Assembly: GCF_008180725.1 (NCBI RefSeq)
Contig: NZ_VTEV01000007.1
Coordinates: 183,266 to 247,265, forward strand
Direction: 5' to 3'
DNA length: 64,000 nt
Source: Sutcliffiella horikoshii
Lineage (GTDB): Bacteria; Bacillota; Bacilli; Bacillales; Bacillaceae_I
The notes below the pieces were generated by a model that had not been told where the DNA came from, ran no database searches, and worked only from the letters and a program-made list of their open reading frames with translations. This document shows, piece after piece, positions 1 through 8,348 of the stretch. Numbering within the stretch: the stretch's first letter is position 1; the number at the start of each line of letters is the position of its first letter. Both the position numbers and the translations under genes were made by a program.

Positions 1-438
1 GGTACAGTATTCCGCCAAACAATGTTTGCTGAATTTGAGCACAAAATCCATGAACTTGCGCAAAATGGTGAAGCGTTGACTGCTGACCTTCTAACAGAAA
101 CATACTATGAGTTAAACAAGAAATACTTTGGTGAGAACATCACGATTAATGAGGAAATTGGATTAGAGTGGGCAAGAATCCCTCACTTCTACTATAACTA
201 CTATGTATATCAATATGCGACAGGCTACAGTGCAGCAACAGCACTAAGCAAGCAGATCTTGGAGGAAGGTCAGCCTGCTGTCGACCGTTACCTTGAATTC
301 TTAAAAGCGGGAAGCTCCGATTATCCAATCGAAGTCTTGAAAAAGGCTGGAGTGGACATGACTCAATCCAACCCGATTGAAGAGGCTTGTAAGGTATTTG
401 AAGAGAAGTTAAAAGAAATGGAAGAGTTGCTTTCCTAA
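1..438 (+). CDS. pepF: Oligoendopeptidase F, C-terminal part
   Basis: The reading frame is open from base 1, so the gene is cut by the window edge and only the last 145 residues are present. The sequence matches the C-terminal helical part of M3B oligoendopeptidase F (PepF), including the hydrophobic Tyr-rich run WARIPHFYYNYYVYQYATGY and the ending typical of the family. PepF is a cytosolic zinc peptidase that trims oligopeptides; the HExxH site lies upstream of the window. In B. subtilis this gene (yjbG/pepF) sits beside spxH, and in staphylococci pepF is next to the RsaE/RoxS sRNA, exactly as here. A terminator follows within 20 bases. Confidence 0.9.
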   Translation, partial: GTVFRQTMFAEFEHKIHELAQNGEALTADLLTETYYELNKKYFGENITINEEIGLEWARIPHFYYNYYVYQYATGYSAATALSKQILEEGQPAVDRYLEFLKAGSSDYPIEVLKKAGVDMTQSNPIEEACKVFEEKLKEMEELLS

Positions 439-452
439 TAATGCAAACGGGG

Positions 453-478
453 ACCACCTTGTAAAGAGGTGGTTTTCT
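453..478 (+). terminator. Terminator of pepF
   Basis: ACCACCT (453-459) pairs with AGGTGGT (467-473), followed by TTTTCTTT. It is placed directly after the pepF stop codon. Confidence 0.8.
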
Positions 479-494
479 TTATGGGGAAAGGGGG

Positions 495-671
495 CTATTT
501 GAACCCTTTAAATCTCCGCTGATTGTTCAAAAGAGCGATAAGCAGGAAGATAGAAAAGAATAGTACGGGAGACGTTAAATAGATCGGGTACAGCTTCATA
601 AGTCCAAGGACGTTAATGAAGAGGCTGAACAGAATAAACGCGATGCAGAATATGAATGGGATTTTTGACAT
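495..671 (-). CDS. Small two-helix membrane protein
   Basis: A 58-residue protein starting MSKIPFIF, with two hydrophobic segments (about residues 5-25 and 32-48) and a basic tail ending RRFKGFK. The ATG at 671 is preferred because a good ribosome site (GGAAAGGAG, 7-base spacing) lies just upstream; a longer frame with an earlier Met has no such site. I do not recognise the family. It lies between pepF and the RoxS locus, on the opposite strand, and converges on the pepF terminator, which may serve both genes. Function unknown; probably an inner membrane protein. Confidence 0.6.
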   Translation of the reverse strand: MSKIPFIFCIAFILFSLFINVLGLMKLYPIYLTSPVLFFSIFLLIALLNNQRRFKGFK

Positions 672-753
672 GATGCGGCTCCTTTCCATAAGACTTGTAC
701 CTCTACTAATTATATGTACGTAAAAGGGGCAGATTCCATTACAAAAAAATACC

Positions 754-774
754 TTTGTGACAAAGTTGTGAAAT
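754..774 (+). promoter_or_regulatory. Two ResD-like boxes upstream of RoxS
   Basis: TTTGTGAC (754-761) and TTGTGAAAT (766-774) resemble the ResD half-site TTTGTGAAT. They lie 12 bases apart and centre roughly 60 bases upstream of the predicted RoxS start, a usual activator position. RoxS is known to be induced by ResDE/SrrAB in response to nitric oxide. Assignment is by motif only. Confidence 0.5.
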
Positions 775-788
775 AGAGGTCTAACCTC

Positions 789-818
789 TTGTCAAAAGTC
801 GACATCATCTGATATATT
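789..818 (+). promoter_or_regulatory. Sigma-A promoter of RoxS
   Basis: -35 TTGTCA (789-794) and -10 TATATT (813-818) with an 18-base spacer, each one base off consensus. Predicted start near 825, just before the conserved RoxS sequence. Confidence 0.7.
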
Positions 819-823
819 AATAA

Positions 824-841
824 CTGTGAAACGATTCACAA
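824..841. promoter_or_regulatory. Rex operator overlapping RoxS start
   Basis: CTGTGAAACGATTCACAA matches the Rex consensus TTGTGAAnnnnTTCACAA at all but one position. It covers the predicted transcription start, so NADH-sensitive repression by Rex is expected, as described for B. subtilis roxS. Confidence 0.75.
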
Positions 842-950
842 ACAAACATATACCCCTTTGTTTGACCGTGAAAAATTTCTCCCATCCCCTTTGTTGTCTT
901 TAATGACAATAGATTAGCCCTGGTCCCGTTGACCAGGGCTTTTCCTGTTT
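826..950 (+). ncRNA. roxS: RoxS/RsaE small regulatory RNA
   Basis: A trans-acting sRNA of Bacillales that represses or protects redox and central-carbon mRNAs through C-rich seed regions. The sequence contains the family hallmarks: an ACAAACATA-type 5' part, CCCCTTTGTTTG (854-865), the conserved stretch GTGAAAAATTTCTCCCATCC (869-888), a second CCCCTTTG, and a strong intrinsic terminator (916-947). Its position between pepF and spxH/yjbI agrees with RsaE of staphylococci (next to pepF) and RoxS of B. subtilis (beside yjbH). Promoter, Rex operator and ResD-like boxes lie immediately upstream. Ends are predicted from promoter and terminator, so they may be off by a few bases. Confidence 0.9.
916..947 (+). 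terminator. Terminator of RoxS
   Basis: Perfect 10-bp stem AGCCCTGGTC / GACCAGGGCT with loop CCGTT, followed by TTTTCCTGTTT. Confidence 0.9.
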
Positions 951-1010
951 GTATTGAAATAATTTAGTCGAGCCGCGCAGCCAGCATTAAGTAGCCCCCA
1001 AATTGCAAAA

Positions 1011-1100
1011 CGGGCGATTTTTAATAGCTTTCAGGCGAAAATAAAAAAATACGGGCGATTTTTAATAGCTTTCAGGCGAAAATAAAAAAATACGGGCGAT
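1011..1100. repeat. 41-bp tandem repeat (CGGGCG array)
   Basis: The unit beginning CGGGCGATTTTTAATAGCTT occurs at 1011 and 1052, with a third partial start at 1093, an exact 41-base period. Each unit also carries a GGCGA half-motif about 20.5 bases in, so GGCG recurs every 20-21 bases. The kernel TACGGGCG is the reverse complement of the CGCCCGTA array at 7149-7258. Confidence 0.9.
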
Positions 1101-1122
1101 TCGCTAAAATCTAAAAATAAAA

Positions 1123-1162
1123 AACAACTTCGTCGGTCTTAAAAAAACCAAAAGAAGTTGTT
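1123..1162 (-). terminator. Second hairpin downstream of spxH
   Basis: AACAACTTC (1123-1131) pairs with GAAGTTGTT (1154-1162). Read on the minus strand it is followed by a T-rich stretch. It may back up the stronger terminator at 1175-1213. Confidence 0.5.
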
Positions 1163-1174
1163 TCAAAATCTAAA

Positions 1175-1213
1175 AACCGGAGAGGCAAACATCCTGAGTT
1201 TGTCGCTCCGGTT
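1175..1213 (-). terminator. Terminator of yjbI-spxH
   Basis: Minus strand: AACCGGAG...CTCCGGTT stem extended by an inner CAAAC/GTTTG pair, then TTTTTAGATTTT. It begins 18 bases beyond the spxH stop codon. Confidence 0.8.
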
Positions 1214-1230
1214 TATTTATTCTTACTAAG

Positions 1231-2103
1231 TTAATTCGCAATATATCTCCAGAACGTCCCATGCTTTACGGGAACCTTTTCTACGCGCTGGGCGAGCTGT
1301 AGCTTTTTCAATTCATGCTCCACTTCTACAATCGGCAGGTTATAGACTACGGATATTTCCTTTGTTGCTACAAAAGAAAACTGAGACAAGAAGTCCTCTA
1401 AAGGCGGCAGCATCTTAGGAAATGGTTGTTCCCCCAGCATGTCTTGCAAAATATGCACATACACTTCATAGGAGTGATAGCCTGAAACTTTAATGCCTTC
1501 TTCTTCAATATTTTCGTTAAAGAATACGAGCGTGGGGATCTCAGATACGTCCATTTCATTGGTGATTTTGAAATCACAATTTAATGCCTTGGAAGCACAA
1601 TCTCCGCTCATATCTTTCTTGAACTCTTCCATATCGAGTCCGACTGACTCCGCACATTCCATTAATACTGGGAGTTCGGAGATATTCTGTTTCTCGAGGA
1701 ATAGTACCTCTTGTAACTTCCGCAAGTACTTGATTCCTGCCTTACGTCCTTGAAGTTCTGCAGCCTTAATTGCAATGGATGCAACATATGGCGATTCAAT
1801 CGGATTCTCAAGCCACAAGGACCCATCACAGGACATGCCAGAACGGGTTGCCGTGCGTTCCCAAACTTGGGCCATCGAAGCAGCATAATGTTTTTTGGCC
1901 AGATTAAGGGATGTTAATTGGCCTGTGACAATATGCTTGATGGTAAAATACTGACCGTACTGCACGTATAACTTCTTAAGCATCGGCTCCAATGCCCAGC
2001 ACTCCGGGCAGAGAGGGTCGATGAAGAAGTAAATCTCTATTGGTTTATTGGTAGTATGCTGAATGTTTTTTAAATAAAATAATTTCTTATCATTACAGGT
2101 CAC
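1231..2103 (-). CDS. spxH: ClpXP adaptor SpxH (YjbH)
   Basis: DsbA-like thioredoxin-fold adaptor that binds the global thiol-stress regulator Spx and delivers it to ClpXP for proteolysis in the cytosol. The 290-residue protein has the family signature DPLCPECW with Cys32 and Cys35, the conserved ELQGRKAG helix region and the C-terminal HGTFW element. The start is GTG at 2103, preceded by AAGGAAG. It overlaps the end of yjbI by 11 bases, so the pair forms an operon with haemoglobin YjbI, as in B. subtilis. Length and domain content are normal. Confidence 0.92.
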   Translation of the reverse strand: MTCNDKKLFYLKNIQHTTNKPIEIYFFIDPLCPECWALEPMLKKLYVQYGQYFTIKHIVTGQLTSLNLAKKHYAASMAQVWERTATRSGMSCDGSLWLENPIESPYVASIAIKAAELQGRKAGIKYLRKLQEVLFLEKQNISELPVLMECAESVGLDMEEFKKDMSGDCASKALNCDFKITNEMDVSEIPTLVFFNENIEEEGIKVSGYHSYEVYVHILQDMLGEQPFPKMLPPLEDFLSQFSFVATKEISVVYNLPIVEVEHELKKLQLAQRVEKVPVKHGTFWRYIAN

Positions 2104-2509
2104 ATGAATCTTCCTTTTCTTCAGGTTTGTCTGGGGTATTGATCATATGTTGAGCCGTTAGTACTAAACGCTGAAAAAATTCTTTTCGATATGAACCCTC
2201 AAGTCCCACTTCATCCATTGCCTCTTCCATGCATGCAAGCCATGCTTTCGCACGCTTCGGTGTAATTTCAAAAGGCAGATGGCGCGCACGCAGCATTGGA
2301 TGCCCATGCTCACTTGTATAAAGAGGTGGTCCTCCTAAGTATTGGGTAAGAAATTGCTTTTGCTTCCTTGCTGTTTCCGTCAGGTCATTCGGGAAAATAG
2401 GAGCTAAACTGGGATGGCGACCTACACGATCGTAAAATGCGTCTACAAGTTCATTGATGACTTGCTCTCCGCCAACAGTTTCAAAAGGTGATTGTATGTT
2501 ATCCATCAT
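2093..2509 (-). CDS. yjbI: Truncated haemoglobin YjbI (group II)
   Basis: A 138-residue truncated globin (trHbO type) starting at ATG 2509, with AAGGAG six bases upstream. Family motifs include [16 protein letters not shown], the distal region with [15 protein letters not shown], and the proximal haem-ligand helix with [12 protein letters not shown]. In firmicutes this protein is encoded with SpxH and has been linked to oxidative and nitrosative stress and to Spx control. It overlaps the next gene, spxH, which supports coupled translation. Confidence 0.92.
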   Translation of the reverse strand: MMDNIQSPFETVGGEQVINELVDAFYDRVGRHPSLAPIFPNDLTETARKQKQFLTQYLGGPPLYTSEHGHPMLRARHLPFEITPKRAKAWLACMEEAMDEVGLEGSYRKEFFQRLVLTAQHMINTPDKPEEKEDSCDL

Positions 2510-2646
2510 TTTTAACTCCTTATATCTAAAGTAACGATTGTATGTATATTTTAGCAATGTGGTTATTATATCTCAAACAATTCGATTCCACCCTTGCAAA
2601 AAATAGGGAAAAAAGGGAGAGAGGAGGAAGGAGGATAGGGGTAACT

Positions 2647-2769
2647 GTTGATTTCCGTTCCAGGCGCTTCGCTTGCCTGCGGGCGGTCCGTGAGCCTCCT
2701 CGCTACGCTGCGGGGTCTCACCTGTCCCTTCCTCCCGCGGGCGTCTACGCGCCTTCCACTCCAATCAAC
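2647..2769. repeat. Dispersed folded repeat, copy A
   Basis: First of four copies of a repeat of about 125 bp (others at 35621, 42136 and 48814). Outer arms GTTGATT (2647-2653) and AATCAAC (2763-2769) are complementary. A second pair, AGGCGC (2662-2667) and GCGCCT (2749-2754), nests inside, and the core GTGAGCCTCCTCGC...GCGGGGTCTCAC forms a hairpin. Arms differ from the other copies but remain paired. Confidence 0.85.
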
Positions 2770-2797
2770 GGGTTATCTCATCCTCATCAGGACAAAT

Positions 2798-2842
2798 AAA
2801 AAACACCGGCATGAGATTTTCAAAAACATGCGCGGTGTTTTT
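2798..2842 (-). terminator. Terminator of yjbK-yjbJ
   Basis: Hairpin of AAAAACACCGGCATG with CATGCGCGGTGTTTTTT (one mismatch); on the minus strand it ends in a T run just after yjbJ. It can act in both directions. Confidence 0.8.
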
Positions 2843-2851
2843 TGTGAAAGT

Positions 2852-3511
2852 TTAAGCCTGGTAGTTCCCGGTTACCTTGCGGACGTAGTTCATGGTTTCT
2901 TTGAAGGGAGGGACTCCGTTGTATTTGTCTACGTTTCCAGGTCCTGCATTGTAGGCGGCAAGGGCGAGGGTTAGGTTGCCATCGTACTTATCGAGCATCT
3001 GACGAATGTATTTAGTGCCGCCCATAATATTTTGACGAGGGTCCATCGCATTCGTGACGCCGAGTCCTTTTGCTGTTAGAGGCATGAGTTGCATTAAACC
3101 GGTTGCCCCCGCATGGCTCACTGCAGTTGGATTAAAGCTTGATTCTTGTTGGATGATTGCTTTGATTAGTTTTGGGTCGACTCCATATTTTATAGAAGCT
3201 TCCTCAATAATATCTTCAAAATCTGACCGTCTTGCAACGCTCACCTTTTCCTTAACTGCGCCAGTAGCAGTTTGAGGAGCAATGCTCTTACTAATCTCCG
3301 CTTCCAACAGGCCCGCATTCATGGAAAGCATTGCGGAATTCAATGGATGAGAAAAGGAATGCTGACCAGGGAGCGAAGAATTAACAGTGTCAGTAGTCAT
3401 CATTCCCGCCAATACATTAGAGAATGAACTTGAGTTATTGGTTTGCTTGTTTCCTTGTAATCCTTGCAACGCTTGAAGTTGCATCATGGATCGTAACTGT
3501 TCTACGTTCAT
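2852..3511 (-). CDS. yjbJ: Lytic transglycosylase YjbJ
   Basis: A 219-residue protein with a Gln-rich N-terminus and a C-terminal SLT (goose-lysozyme-like) domain from about residue 100. The catalytic Glu is expected in IIQQESSFNP (Glu123), and the family motifs GLMQLMP, NIMGGTKYI and LALAAYNAGPGNV are all present. It should cleave peptidoglycan glycan strands to 1,6-anhydro-muropeptides. There is no clear signal peptide, as in the B. subtilis homologue. The start overlaps the stop of yjbK by four bases, so the two are co-transcribed. Confidence 0.9.
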   Translation of the reverse strand: MNVEQLRSMMQLQALQGLQGNKQTNNSSSFSNVLAGMMTTDTVNSSLPGQHSFSHPLNSAMLSMNAGLLEAEISKSIAPQTATGAVKEKVSVARRSDFEDIIEEASIKYGVDPKLIKAIIQQESSFNPTAVSHAGATGLMQLMPLTAKGLGVTNAMDPRQNIMGGTKYIRQMLDKYDGNLTLALAAYNAGPGNVDKYNGVPPFKETMNYVRKVTGNYQA

Positions 3512-4119
3512 TTTTGACCCTCTTCTCCTGTAAGTGAACAGGCTTTTGCCTCGTAAAATCTTACAATTTTATTTTTCGTTTCACGGAGCGGGATTCCATA
3601 TGCTTCGAGTAGTTCATGGAATAACTTCTCGCCTTCTGCATAATTGTTTACCTCATACTCCAGCTCAAAGTCGCTAGTGTCTATATAATTACTTTCATCC
3701 AATACTAATAATCCATTTTTGTATGAAAGCTCGGCGCGGTTTGTTTTTAATGAACCAAAGTAGATCACTTCAGATGGGGAGATACTAAGCTCGTCCATTA
3801 AAATACTGGAGATATTTCCGCTGATCAATCCGTTCTTTTCGCTTTTCATAGCTACAAATTCATCCTCAGACACAATCTGATGTGTTTCAAGAAGTCCTTC
3901 TGCAGCAGGTTGTTTTAAGGTAAGAGTGAATGTGTCGCCTTTTTTTCGAACGCGGAGAGCACAGCCTTTTTCCTTTAATGCAAACCCAGGCGTGTCAAAA
4001 TAATGATTTTCCTGAGTGAAAAAATCATCTGAATTCACTTTAAATGCCGAACAGAGAGATGTAAATTCATCAAAAGTCAATAAATTCTTAAATTCGATTT
4101 CGATTTCTTGGTTAGTCAT
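3508..4119 (-). CDS. yjbK: CYTH-domain protein YjbK
   Basis: CYTH (CyaB/thiamine triphosphatase tunnel-fold) protein of 203 residues. The N-terminal metal and phosphate-binding motif is seen as EIEIEFKNLL, followed by ENHYFDTPG, ALRVRKKG and FTLTLKQP, with the expected acidic and basic tunnel residues. Family members hydrolyse inorganic triphosphate or related triphosphates; the substrate here is not known. Start ATG 4119 has AGGAGAGG upstream. First gene of the yjbK-yjbJ pair, divergent from yjbL and the alarmone synthase. Confidence 0.9.
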   Translation of the reverse strand: MTNQEIEIEFKNLLTFDEFTSLCSAFKVNSDDFFTQENHYFDTPGFALKEKGCALRVRKKGDTFTLTLKQPAAEGLLETHQIVSEDEFVAMKSEKNGLISGNISSILMDELSISPSEVIYFGSLKTNRAELSYKNGLLVLDESNYIDTSDFELEYEVNNYAEGEKLFHELLEAYGIPLRETKNKIVRFYEAKACSLTGEEGQK

Positions 4120-4306
4120 AGTTTTACCTCTCCTAATTGATATACTTCTATTATTACTTGCTTTTCGAGGGAAGGCAATGTTTAACTGCCATTCTTTTAG
4201 GAATCATTAAACACAATTATTTGGTAAAAAAGTTAGGTTTCCATTTCGTTGCAGGTAGGGAATTATGATAATATATGAGTAGGATTTAGGTTGGAAGGAG
4301 ATTATT

Positions 4307-4675
4307 ATGCAAAAAAGAATTAAAATCAAGAAAACATCATGGAATGAACAACAACTTTTGCTGGAGGCGGATTCTGTATCTTTTCCGCTTGATCAAGTGT
4401 CTGCGAGCAATCAAATGCTGGTGGATTCAGACAATCTCGCATTTATCTATAAATTGGAGACAGCGACTGAATTTATCTATGTAAGCATTAAGGATGATTT
4501 TTGGAATGATGTAAAACAGGCATTAGAGGATAAAAAGGCAATTGTACTAGTGGTGGATAATACGGCATTATTGCTGACAAACATAGAAGAAGAACTAGGG
4601 TATTTAATAGAAAATATTAGAGACAACGCCAATTATGGGGAAGAGATGGAGAGAAGAGTAAACGAGATTTTTTAA
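4307..4675 (+). CDS. yjbL: Conserved protein YjbL
   Basis: A 122-residue soluble protein, the same length as B. subtilis YjbL, with ATG at 4307 after GGAAGGAG. It is acidic, with no membrane segment and no motif that I can assign. It is always found upstream of the small alarmone synthase and the spacing here is only 15 bases, so it is probably co-transcribed with sasB, nadF and yjbO. Function unknown. Confidence 0.85.
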   Translation: MQKRIKIKKTSWNEQQLLLEADSVSFPLDQVSASNQMLVDSDNLAFIYKLETATEFIYVSIKDDFWNDVKQALEDKKAIVLVVDNTALLLTNIEEELGYLIENIRDNANYGEEMERRVNEIF

Positions 4676-4690
4676 GGGGTTTGGCCAATT

Positions 4691-5323
4691 ATGATACAAC
4701 ACTGGGATTTGTTTTTAGCGCCTTATAAACAGGCAATAGATGAAATGAAAGTGAAATTAAAGGGGATGCGCGGGCAATTCAAGATGCAATCGGAGCATTC
4801 TCCAATTGAGTTTGTCACGGGAAGGGTCAAGCCGATAGCAAGTATTTTGGATAAAGCGACCCGCAAAGGAATTTCTCTTGAAAAGCTGGAAGATGAAATG
4901 CAGGACATTGCCGGTGTCCGCATGATGTGCCAGTTTGTGGATGATATACATAGAGTGGTGGAAATTCTCCGTATTCGAAATGATTTTGAAATTGTCGAAG
5001 AACGAGATTATATTTCCTCCCGAAAAAACAGCGGCTATCGTTCCTATCATGTGGTTGTCCGTTACCCCGTACAAACAATTGAAGGAGAAAAGAAAATCCT
5101 CGTAGAGATTCAGATCAGGACACTTGCGATGAACTTCTGGGCAACTATCGAACACTCACTGAATTATAAATATAGCGGCCAATTTCCTCAGGATATAAAA
5201 GAGAGACTGGTTCGTGCAGCGGAAGCGGCATATCTACTTGATGCGGAAATGTCGCAAATCCGAGGAGAAATCCAAGAAGCACAAGCCATCTTTTCACGAA
5301 AAAAAGAGCTGGATTCGAACTAA
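4691..5323 (+). CDS. sasB: Small alarmone synthetase SasB/RelQ (YjbM)
   Basis: GTP pyrophosphokinase of the small alarmone synthetase group, which makes (p)ppGpp from GTP/GDP and ATP and has no hydrolase or regulatory domains. The 210-residue length is typical. Synthetase motifs seen are [21 protein letters not shown], the G-loop region [14 protein letters not shown] and [22 protein letters not shown] (split across the conserved ExQxRT element). SasB-type enzymes form tetramers activated by pppGpp. Gene order yjbL-sasB-nadF-yjbO matches B. subtilis. Confidence 0.93.
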   Translation: MIQHWDLFLAPYKQAIDEMKVKLKGMRGQFKMQSEHSPIEFVTGRVKPIASILDKATRKGISLEKLEDEMQDIAGVRMMCQFVDDIHRVVEILRIRNDFEIVEERDYISSRKNSGYRSYHVVVRYPVQTIEGEKKILVEIQIRTLAMNFWATIEHSLNYKYSGQFPQDIKERLVRAAEAAYLLDAEMSQIRGEIQEAQAIFSRKKELDSN

Positions 5324-5339
5324 CAAAAGGGGTGGGAGT

Positions 5340-6137
5340 ATGAAATTTGCCATAACCTCCAAAGGGGACTCGGTTTCAAACACTTTGATGCACAAAATGA
5401 GGACCTACTTGCAGGACTTTGATTTGACTTATGATGAAGATCAACCTGATTTGGTTGTTTCTGTCGGGGGAGATGGGACACTTCTATACGCGTTCCATCG
5501 CTACCGCAGCCGCCTGGACAAGACTGCTTTCATCGGTGTCCACACCGGCCATCTTGGATTTTATGCCGATTGGGTGCCAGAGGAAATTGAAAAATTGGTC
5601 ATTGCGATTGCCAAGACTCCCTATCAAATTGTGGAATATCCTTTATTGGAAGTGATTATCCGCTACAATGATGGGGGAAGGGAAGCCCGTTACTTGGCAC
5701 TAAATGAATGTACGGTTAAAAGTGTGGAAGGTACGTTGGTGATGGATGTAGAAATCAAAGGGCAGTTATTTGAAACATTTCGCGGTGACGGCCTGTGCAT
5801 CTCCACTCCTTCTGGAAGTACCGCCTATAATAAAGCGTTAGGCGGGGCAATCTTGCACCCATCTTTACCGGCTATTCAACTGGCAGAGATGGCATCCATT
5901 AATAACAGGGTATTCCGTACCATTGGGTCACCACTTGTGTTGCCGCAGCACCATACCTGTCTATTAAAGCCTGTCAATGATGTTGACTATCAAATCACCA
6001 TTGACCATTTGACCTTGCTGCATAAAGATGTGAAATCTATTCAAAGCCGTGTGGCAAAAGAGAAAATCCGCTTTGCACGCTTCCGTCCTTTCCCATTCTG
6101 GAAACGGGTTAGCGATTCATTTATTACGGATAAATAA
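5340..6137 (+). CDS. nadF: NAD kinase
   Basis: ATP-dependent NAD kinase (PpnK/NadF) that makes NADP. A 265-residue protein starting at ATG 5340 with AAAAGGGGTGGGAG upstream; a longer frame begins inside sasB but lacks a ribosome site. The catalytic GGDG motif is at residues 43-46 (Asp45), followed by the NE motif (ALNECTV) and the Gly-rich [17 protein letters not shown]. It follows sasB by 16 bases and precedes yjbO by 14, so it belongs to the same operon. Confidence 0.94.
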   Translation: MKFAITSKGDSVSNTLMHKMRTYLQDFDLTYDEDQPDLVVSVGGDGTLLYAFHRYRSRLDKTAFIGVHTGHLGFYADWVPEEIEKLVIAIAKTPYQIVEYPLLEVIIRYNDGGREARYLALNECTVKSVEGTLVMDVEIKGQLFETFRGDGLCISTPSGSTAYNKALGGAILHPSLPAIQLAEMASINNRVFRTIGSPLVLPQHHTCLLKPVNDVDYQITIDHLTLLHKDVKSIQSRVAKEKIRFARFRPFPFWKRVSDSFITDK

Positions 6138-6151
6138 GAGGACTGGTTGTT

Positions 6152-7060
6152 ATGGAAAGATTTTTTCTAGTCTTTAAAGCTGGGGAGCATGACGAAGGGA
6201 AACTGCTTCGTGAATTCCTAAAAGAAAGGCAGATATCAAAAGCTGCCTTGATCGATATAAAATTCAACGGTGGGGCGCTGCATGTGAATGGCAGCGCCGT
6301 TACTGTGCGATACGTTCTCCAAAAAGGCGATACGGTTGAAGTGTTTTTTCCAAAAGAAGAGCCTAGTGAAGATCTGGTAGCTGAAGAAGTCCCCCTTGAT
6401 ATCGTATACGAGGATGAATATGTCCTTGTGGTGAACAAGCCTGCAGGGATGGCATCTATACCATCTAGGGAGCATCGTCATGGAACACTTGCTAATGCAT
6501 TGCTTGGTTACTATCAGTCCAAGGGGATTTGTTCAACCATTCACATTGTAACTCGTTTGGACCTAGATACTTCGGGATTGATGCTTATTGCCAAGCACCG
6601 CCACGCCCATCATCTTTTTTCGTTGCAGCAGAAGGAGTTTGGCGTTAAGCGGCGCTATGAAGCGTTGGTTCATGGGGAGATGAATGTTGATGAGGCTGAG
6701 GCTAGTGGGACTGTGGATGCACCGATTGGGCGGAAGGATTCGAGTATTATCGAGCGCGAAGTCCGGGAAGATGGACAACGTGCAATCACCCATTACGAAG
6801 TGATTCGTGTTGGAGAAGGTTGGAGTCATCTGTCACTGCGCTTGGAGACAGGGCGGACCCACCAGATTCGCGTGCATATGGCATATCTAGGGCATCCGCT
6901 TCTTGGAGACAGTTTATACGGAGGTTCTATGGAGGATGGTATGTTGCGCCAAGCGTTGCATAGCTGTGAGTTGAGCTTCTTTCATCCAGTGGAAGAGCGG
7001 GAGATGACGTTTCGATGTGAGTTGCCGGAGGATATGAAAAGAGTATTGGGGGAGAGCTGA
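6152..7060 (+). CDS. yjbO: RluA-family pseudouridine synthase YjbO
   Basis: RNA pseudouridine synthase of the RluA/RluD family, 302 residues. It has an S4-like N-terminal part, the NKPAGM motif near residue 95 and the catalytic motif TRLDLDTSG with Asp137, then GRTHQIRVHMAYLGHPLLGDSLYGG. It isomerises uridines in rRNA or tRNA; the exact target cannot be read from sequence. The start ATG 6152 has GAGG upstream. Last gene of the yjbL-yjbO operon, with a terminator overlapping its stop codon. Confidence 0.9.
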   Translation: MERFFLVFKAGEHDEGKLLREFLKERQISKAALIDIKFNGGALHVNGSAVTVRYVLQKGDTVEVFFPKEEPSEDLVAEEVPLDIVYEDEYVLVVNKPAGMASIPSREHRHGTLANALLGYYQSKGICSTIHIVTRLDLDTSGLMLIAKHRHAHHLFSLQQKEFGVKRRYEALVHGEMNVDEAEASGTVDAPIGRKDSSIIEREVREDGQRAITHYEVIRVGEGWSHLSLRLETGRTHQIRVHMAYLGHPLLGDSLYGGSMEDGMLRQALHSCELSFFHPVEEREMTFRCELPEDMKRVLGES

Positions 7061-7095
7061 CGATCCATGGGGATGTCAGCTTTCTATTTTTGGGG
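7055..7095 (+). terminator. Terminator of the yjbL-yjbO operon
   Basis: AGCTGAC (7055-7061) pairs with GTCAGCT (7075-7081), then TTCTATTTTT. The left arm includes the yjbO stop codon. Confidence 0.8.
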
Positions 7096-7148
7096 ACTAG
7101 CTCGCTCGCTTACGGCGGGAGTGGGTTCGTTATAGAAGTAAATGGGAA

Positions 7149-7258
7149 TAGCCCGTAATTTCTGATTTTCGCCCGTAAACTAGAAAAAATCGCCCGTAAA
7201 TTTCAATTATCGCCCGTATTTCCAAAAAGTCGCCCGTAAATTCTAATTATCGCCCGAT
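7149..7258. repeat. 20-bp period GCCCGTA array
   Basis: Six copies of (C)GCCCGTA start at 7151, 7171, 7192, 7212, 7232 and 7252, about 20 bases apart; the spacer sequence is AT-rich and varies. The motif is the reverse complement of the TACGGGCG kernel at 1011-1100. There is no coding sense, and the flanking stretch to 7389 shows nothing else. Confidence 0.9.
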
Positions 7259-7389
7259 TCAGTAAACACTGCTTTTGAGAGTGAACCCCGGTGGCGGATT
7301 CCCGTTATTGCTGTCACATTTCCGCCGCCAAGCCGTCGCTGTCCCAGCCAAGCCCACTCCAACAAGCTCAACCGCCACCCGACGTCCCC

Positions 7390-8130
7390 TCAATCCCACA
7401 ACTCCCGAAACTTCTCCTTCACAAACGGCATCCCAGAGTCAACAGAAACCGTCTCCATTTCAGGATAGCGCAAAGCGGAAAGTTTACCCCCAAAAACCGC
7501 ACCTGTATCAATATTAGCGGTGTTATTGACGATCCTTACTTCCCGGACTGGCGTATGACCATAGACAACCCAAGCATCGCCGTCATATTCTTGCGCCCAA
7601 TCACGGCGAACAGGCATGCCGTTTTCATGGAACTCTCCGGTGATATCGCCGTAAAGGACAAAAGTTTTCACCTTTTTGCCCTCTTTTCCTATGTATTCCT
7701 TCTTAATTCCGGCATGCGCTACAACTAGCTTGCCATCATCCACTACCTGATAAAGGGGCGACTCTTCATAAAGCTTGATGAACATTTTCCGGAACTCTTC
7801 CTGTGCAGCACCCGACAATGCTTCAAACTCCGCGACAGTCGTTTCAAGTCCATGTGTATGCTGTACTTTGTTGCCTAAAAGAAAGCGATACAACTTGTTG
7901 CAGTGATTTCCCGGTACGTAATAACCAAGTCCAGCATCGACCAAAGCATAAACAATCTTCACCACACCGATTGAGTCAGGCCCTCGGTCAGTAAGATCGC
8001 CAACAAAAGCAAGTTTTCTCCCCTCAGGATGTTTATACAGACCCTTGACCTCTGAGTAACCCAAGTCTATTAGAAGAGATTTAAATTCCTCTATGCACCC
8101 ATGAATATCACCGATGACATCTATTTTCAT
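7390..8130 (-). CDS. prpE: Bis(5'-nucleosyl)-tetraphosphatase PrpE
   Basis: Calcineurin-like metallophosphatase that hydrolyses Ap4A and related dinucleotides; in B. subtilis PrpE also affects spore germination. 246 residues. Metal ligands lie in GDIHG (residues 7-11), GDLTDRG, GNHCNK and the later VVAHAG and YGHTPV motifs. I place the start at ATG 8130 because the motif begins there and AAGGAG lies 12 bases upstream; two upstream Met codons lack ribosome sites. It is convergent with yjbO and divergent from the antiporter. Confidence 0.9.
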   Translation of the reverse strand: MKIDVIGDIHGCIEEFKSLLIDLGYSEVKGLYKHPEGRKLAFVGDLTDRGPDSIGVVKIVYALVDAGLGYYVPGNHCNKLYRFLLGNKVQHTHGLETTVAEFEALSGAAQEEFRKMFIKLYEESPLYQVVDDGKLVVAHAGIKKEYIGKEGKKVKTFVLYGDITGEFHENGMPVRRDWAQEYDGDAWVVYGHTPVREVRIVNNTANIDTGAVFGGKLSALRYPEMETVSVDSGMPFVKEKFRELWD

Positions 8131-8348
8131 AAAGCTAGAACACTCCTTTTTATACATATCTATCCCAGTTTCCCCATACAAATGAGTGAGAAAAAAGGAA
8201 AAAGTTCATACTATTGTTAATATCTTCATTTTACCATTATTGTAAATTTTACATGAAGAATTTATCGGATTGCTGTATTAGCGTAGTAAAAACGTGATAT
8301 AATTCTTGCTTATTACATACAAAAAAAGAACTGATCGGGGAAGATAGC

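Noticed and set aside
2542..2974. Plus-strand frames over repeat copy A and the yjbJ end
   Set aside because: They come from the GC-rich folded repeat and the opposite strand of yjbJ; no start site or family match.
7275..7728. Plus-strand frames opposite prpE
   Set aside because: Shadow frames: Pro/Ser-rich translation, no ribosome site, and the minus-strand PrpE motifs are clear.
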